NCBI RefSeq assembly: GCF_041053055.1
Contig: NZ_CP163443.1
Location: 186,001 to 250,000 of the forward strand
Source of the DNA: Streptomyces sp. R41
GTDB lineage: Bacteria > Actinomycetota > Actinomycetes > Streptomycetales > Streptomycetaceae
DNA length: 64,000 nt
Direction of reading: 5' to 3'
Shown here: positions 60,595 to 64,000 of the stretch, in pieces
Numbering within the stretch: position 1 is the stretch's first letter
Layout of the letters: each line of letters begins with the position of its first letter
Position numbers and translations under genes: made by a program
The notes under the pieces: model-generated
The model's input: only the letters and a program-made list of their open reading frames with translations
Told to the model about the DNA's origin: nothing
The model's database searches: none

Positions 60595-61677
60595 TTACCG
60601 AGCGAGTCCGGCTTTGTAGCAGGCGGGCCGGAGCTCCCGGGTGCAGATCTGGTCGACGGTGTACACGCCATCCTTGAGCAGTGTCTGCTTGATGTTCGCG
60701 ACCGTCACCGTCCTCGGAGTGAGCAGGACGGATGGGATGTCCTTGGTGGTGGGGCTGTCGGTCGTCGTCGTGGTGACGCCGCGCAGATCCTCGCCGCGTC
60801 CCAGGGCAACGGCCATGGCGACGGCCGCGGCGGCTTCCGCCCTGAACGGTTTGTACACCGTCATGTACTGCTCCCCCTTGACGATGCGCTGCACGGCGTC
60901 GAGGTCGGCGTCCTGGCCGGTGACGGGAGGAAGCTTCCGGACACGGGCGCTCTTGAGAGCGGAGATGACGCCTGCGGCAATGGAATCGTTGGCCGCAAGG
61001 ACACCGCCGATCCGGTCCGGGCCCAGGGCCGCGATGGCAGCGGACATGTTGGTGTGGGCTTTCTCCGTGCTCCAGTCCACGGTGTCGTACGACCTGGCGA
61101 TCTTCACCTTGCCTGTGATGACGGACATCGCGCCCCTCCTGAACCACGCCGCGTTGGGGCTGGTCGGATCGCCGTTCATCATGACGACGTTCCCGCCGTA
61201 CGCCTTGTCGCCCATGGCCTTCAGGAGCGCCTCGCCCTGGAGTCTGCCGACCTGCGCACCGTCGAAACTGACATAGCCCGAGATCGGGCCTTCGGCGAGC
61301 CGGTCATAGGCGACGACGCGAACACCCGCCTTGTCCGCCTCCTGGATCGAGGAGCGGAGCGCCCTGGTGTCGGCGGCGTCGAGGATCAGCACCCTGACCC
61401 CCTTGGTGATCATGGACATCATCTGTTGCCGCTGCCTCGTCGCGTCGTTCTCGGCGTTGGCGTACTCCATGGTGCAGTGGGGACACAGTTCCTTCAGCCG
61501 CTTCTCGAGCAGCGGCTTGTCGGACTGCTCCCAGCGGGGAACCGCTCGGCTCGGGAGCAGCAGACCGACGGCGAAGCTGTCCGTGCCCGCCTCGCTGTCG
61601 CCTCCGCAGGCGGCCAGGGGCATGGCCATGAGTCCCGCGACGAGCGCCGTGACGAGGTGGCACGTACAGGTCCTCAT
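60595..61677 (-). CDS. XylF/ChvE-like sugar-binding lipoprotein (orphan)
   Basis: The product is 360 aa with a lipoprotein signal (VTALVAGLMAMPLAACGGDS, lipidated Cys at 24). A family-4 periplasmic-binding fold follows: FAVGLLLPSRAVPRWEQSDK, MISMITKGVRVLILDAAD as read near residue 90, VAYDRLAEGPISGYVSFDG, and VTGQDADLDAVQRIVKG. This is the D-xylose/multi-sugar (XylF, ChvE) pattern. No XylG/XylH ATPase or permease is adjacent. The ATG overlaps the stop of the phosphatase gene upstream (ATGA), with AAGGGGGT before it. The pairing suggests a sensory rather than transport role. Confidence 0.85.
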   Translation of the reverse strand: MRTCTCHLVTALVAGLMAMPLAACGGDSEAGTDSFAVGLLLPSRAVPRWEQSDKPLLEKRLKELCPHCTMEYANAENDATRQRQQMMSMITKGVRVLILDAADTRALRSSIQEADKAGVRVVAYDRLAEGPISGYVSFDGAQVGRLQGEALLKAMGDKAYGGNVVMMNGDPTSPNAAWFRRGAMSVITGKVKIARSYDTVDWSTEKAHTNMSAAIAALGPDRIGGVLAANDSIAAGVISALKSARVRKLPPVTGQDADLDAVQRIVKGEQYMTVYKPFRAEAAAAVAMAVALGRGEDLRGVTTTTTDSPTTKDIPSVLLTPRTVTVANIKQTLLKDGVYTVDQICTRELRPACYKAGLAR

Positions 61678-64000
61678 CGCGGACCCCCTTGCGCCATGCG
61701 GGGCCCCGAGTCCGCGGGAGTCGGCTCGCGCTGCGGCACAATGATCTCGCTCCACACCTGCTTGCCGCCGGCCACCGGCACCGAGCCGAAGGACTCCGAC
61801 ATGGCTTCGACCAGAAGCAGGCCTCGGCCGCCGGTCGACTCCCAGTCCACGATCACCGGCTTGGCGGGCGCACGCGGCGAGGTGTCGCTCACGCAGACTC
61901 GCACCCGATCCCCGCGGAGCGTCAGGTCGAGGCGGACCGGACCCTGGGTGTACACCACGGCGTTGGTGACAAGTTCGGACACGACCAGCAGGACCGCATC
62001 GGCTACTTCTTCGACTTTCCACCGCCGCAGAGTGCGCGCGGTGAATCGGCGGGCGTGCATGACGGCGTCGGGCAACCGCCACACCACCCAGCCGGCCCGT
62101 ATCGGCCGGGTCTTCATGCCGTCGTAGCGCAGCAGCAACAGCGCCACGTCGTCCTCGCGACGGCCGACGTCGCCGAGCAGTTCGTCGGCCATCAGCCCTG
62201 GATCCGCCGGATCCGCCGCGGCGAGCGCGGTGCGCGTCCGGTGCATACCCTCGTCGAGGGGCAGGTCGGCGGCCTCGACCAGGCCGTCGGTGACCAGGGC
62301 GAGCACACTGCCGGGGGCCAGTGCGACTGCGGTCATGGGGAACTCCGCCTCCGAGGAGACGCCCAGCGGGAGCCCACCCTCGACCTGTACCTCCTCGGTA
62401 GTGCCGTCGGGATGCCGTATCAGCGGTGACAGGTGCCCGGCCCGGACGAACAGGATGTTGCCCTCTTCCAGGTTCAGTTCGGCATAGCAGCAGGTGGCGA
62501 ACAGATCGGTCTCCATACCGACGAGGAGGCGGTTCGCGTACGAGACGACCACGTCGGGCGGGTGCCCTTCCACCGCGTACGCCCTGACTGCCGTACGCAT
62601 CTGGCCCATGATCGTCGCGGCTCCGGCACTGTGTCCTTGAACGTCACCGATGACCAGTGCCACCCGATCCTCGGAGAGGGCGATGACGTCGTACCAGTCG
62701 CCGCCCACCTGCAACCCCCGCCTGGCGGGCAGATAGCGGGCGACGGCGGTCCCCCCTGGCAACTTGGGGAGGCGCCGGGGCAGCAGACTGCGCTGCAGCA
62801 TCGTCGCGAGCTCCTGCTCGGCGTCGTGCGCGTGCGTACGCTTCAGTGCCTGCCCGACCAGCGCCGCGGTGGCAGTCAGCAGGGACCGCTCCTCGGGGAC
62901 GAACTCGTGCGGCTGATCCCAGCCGACCAGGCACACGCCGACGACCCGGCCCTTGGCAGGAAGTGGAAGGACGGCCAGACCTCCGGTGCCGATGTCCGCC
63001 AGTCCGGGTTCGAGGGCTGAGCCGGCGGGCCACAGATCCATGCGCCCGTCCCGCAGAGCCATCTGAAGGGTGGGCAGGGCGCTGACCGGTGCGTCGGGCC
63101 ACTCCGAACGCCACTCCGAACGCCACTCGGAACGCCAGGTCTCCGGCCAGGCGGCGGGCTGCGGCGGGTCGAGGACGGTGATCACGAGCCGCTCGTCCTG
63201 CAACTCGGCGAGCGCCACCCGGTCGGCGCCCAGCGGCTCTCGAAGCGCGGTGACCACCACTCGGCTGACGTCATCGATGGTTGCGGCATCATCGAGTGCG
63301 GCAGTCAGCCACTGGATCCTGGAAACGTCGTCGGCACTCCGGCGCAGGAGCGAGGCCGCCGTCACCACGCCCAGCACCTGCTCCGGCCGATCGTCGGTGC
63401 TCTCCACACGGCAACTCAGGCTCAGCCAAAGCATTTCACCAGTGGGACGGCGGACTCGGAACTCCAGCTCCCGCCGGCCGAACGCCTGGGTGGACGGCTC
63501 CAGGACGGACATCAGCGCGGGCATGTCCTCCGGGAGTGCGTGCGCGAGCAGGGTGTCCGCCTTGCCGTCGAAGTCATCCGGCGTGATGCCGACCAGCTCG
63601 AGCAGTGTCTCGTCCGCCTCAATCAGGCCTGTGTCCGGCGCCAGGACGAATGAGCCGACGCGCAGGCTCCGCAGGGCGGTACTCAGCAGCGACGACGGCG
63701 TGGGTCGGCCGGCCCCGGCCTGGAGCACACCGGTGACCGCGTCGGCGTACCGCTCCAGGAAGCGCCGTTGCTCGGCCTCGAAGCCGTCCGCGCAGGCGCC
63801 CACGACGACGAGGCAGCCCAGCCGACTACCCTCCGTTCCGAGTGGCAGCGCACCGAGCGACGCCTCTGCTCGCGGCGGCGACGGCCCACCCTCGGAGTAG
63901 GAGGCGAGCGTGACGGGATTCAGCCATAGAGGCCGGTCGGTGCGAAAGGCGTGCGCCGCTGGTGACCCTCCGGACAGAGGCAGAAGCTCTGGGAGCCCGC
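61674..64000 (-). CDS. GAF/PAS-PP2C (SpoIIE) phosphatase with C-terminal HATPase domain (5' partial)
   Basis: The frame stays open to the window edge (about 775 visible codons). The visible start (HAFRTDRPLWLNPVTLASYS) is already inside a GAF domain, so a GTG at 63803 is not the real start. Then come a PAS domain (VGSFVLAPDTGLIEADETLL), a second GAF domain containing a repeated SEWR run, the PP2C domain (GGDWYDVIALSEDRVALVIG, DVQGHSAGAA, LALVTDGLVEA) and an RsbW-like ATPase (VVSELVTNAVVYTQG, GRGLLLVEAMSE). It both senses and can act on anti-sigma partners. It is coupled to the XylF-like lipoprotein downstream. Confidence 0.88.
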   Translation of the reverse strand, partial: GLPELLPLSGGSPAAHAFRTDRPLWLNPVTLASYSEGGPSPPRAEASLGALPLGTEGSRLGCLVVVGACADGFEAEQRRFLERYADAVTGVLQAGAGRPTPSSLLSTALRSLRVGSFVLAPDTGLIEADETLLELVGITPDDFDGKADTLLAHALPEDMPALMSVLEPSTQAFGRRELEFRVRRPTGEMLWLSLSCRVESTDDRPEQVLGVVTAASLLRRSADDVSRIQWLTAALDDAATIDDVSRVVVTALREPLGADRVALAELQDERLVITVLDPPQPAAWPETWRSEWRSEWRSEWPDAPVSALPTLQMALRDGRMDLWPAGSALEPGLADIGTGGLAVLPLPAKGRVVGVCLVGWDQPHEFVPEERSLLTATAALVGQALKRTHAHDAEQELATMLQRSLLPRRLPKLPGGTAVARYLPARRGLQVGGDWYDVIALSEDRVALVIGDVQGHSAGAATIMGQMRTAVRAYAVEGHPPDVVVSYANRLLVGMETDLFATCCYAELNLEEGNILFVRAGHLSPLIRHPDGTTEEVQVEGGLPLGVSSEAEFPMTAVALAPGSVLALVTDGLVEAADLPLDEGMHRTRTALAAADPADPGLMADELLGDVGRREDDVALLLLRYDGMKTRPIRAGWVVWRLPDAVMHARRFTARTLRRWKVEEVADAVLLVVSELVTNAVVYTQGPVRLDLTLRGDRVRVCVSDTSPRAPAKPVIVDWESTGGRGLLLVEAMSESFGSVPVAGGKQVWSEIIVPQREPTPADSGPRMAQGGPR
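63100..63135. repeat. In-frame 12-bp tandem repeat in the phosphatase gene
   Basis: CACTCCGAACGC is repeated three times (the third copy has one change) and adds a WRSEWRSEWRSEW run inside the second GAF domain. Being a multiple of three it keeps the frame, and copy number may vary between strains. Confidence 0.8.

Noticed and set aside
1..64000. tRNA genes, rRNA genes, CRISPR arrays, riboswitches
   Set aside because: No cloverleaf with CCA-proximal features, no regularly spaced repeats with unique spacers, and no conserved aptamer core was seen by eye; a covariance-model scan would be needed to exclude small RNAs.

Overview
The window is high-GC actinobacterial DNA, almost certainly Streptomyces. 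It has GTG starts, many ATGA/GTGA stop-start overlaps, GlxA/AraC, TetR, MarR, LacI and ECF regulators, SpoIIE-type PP2C phosphatases, a mycothiol-dependent enzyme, and sugar ABC systems with no dedicated ATPase. About a quarter of it is insertion-sequence debris and gene fragments, as is typical of the unstable arms of a linear Streptomyces chromosome. No tRNA, rRNA or CRISPR was seen.

Layout. 1-4.5 kb: end of a periplasmic-binding protein, then an SDR/MDR oxidoreductase pair with its TetR regulator and a zinc alcohol dehydrogenase. 4.7-6.8 kb: a DUF485 protein with an acetate/monocarboxylate-type SSS symporter, preceded by an operator-like palindrome that also occurs before the oxidoreductase pair. 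7.2-12.7 kb: a five-gene overlapping operon (GlxA-like regulator, ThDP enzyme, SRPBCC/cyclase-like protein, KAS III-like enzyme, HisC-like aminotransferase). Its composition recalls the core of carbazole-alkaloid pathways, and it is the best candidate here for an undescribed biosynthetic system. 12.9-19.3 kb: a mycothiol-dependent enzyme, a MarR regulator with two identical-geometry operators, an FUSC exporter, an Lrp/AsnC regulator, a class III aminotransferase and a 71-aa protein.

19.3-20.6 kb and 26.4-29.5 kb are IS graveyards (IS1182, IS3, IS630, IS701 and IS110 pieces, and a DnaE2-type polymerase fragment). Between them lie a TetR/SDR/VOC group sharing three copies of one operator, an alpha/beta hydrolase and an FAD monooxygenase. 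29.5-46 kb mixes intact genes (AftB-like GT-C transferase, ECF sigma factor with a SnoaL-like tail, DHA2 MFS exporter, double-VOC protein, cyclophilin, DoxX, NmrA-like reductase, acyltransferase 3, PAS-PP2C phosphatase) with decayed genes (lantibiotic-type ABC exporter, tyrosine recombinases, crotonase, AraC, molybdopterin subunit). It also contains an IS630 element whose TA duplication and inverted repeats can both be read.

46.1-47.6 kb: a small operon of a ribbon-helix-helix regulator, a VOC protein and an LCM-type methyltransferase, headed by three CTAG boxes at exact 8-bp spacing. 47.9-56.1 kb: a beta-L-arabinofuranoside utilisation locus (GH127, binding lipoprotein, two permeases, secreted clan-A hydrolase with a ricin domain) controlled by a divergent LacI repressor with readable operators. 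The missing ATPase is probably a shared MsiK-type protein. 56.4-64 kb: a secreted M9 collagenase, a LysR regulator, a small monooxygenase-like protein, and an orphan XylF-like binding lipoprotein translationally coupled to a GAF/PAS/PP2C/ATPase phosphatase that runs off the window.
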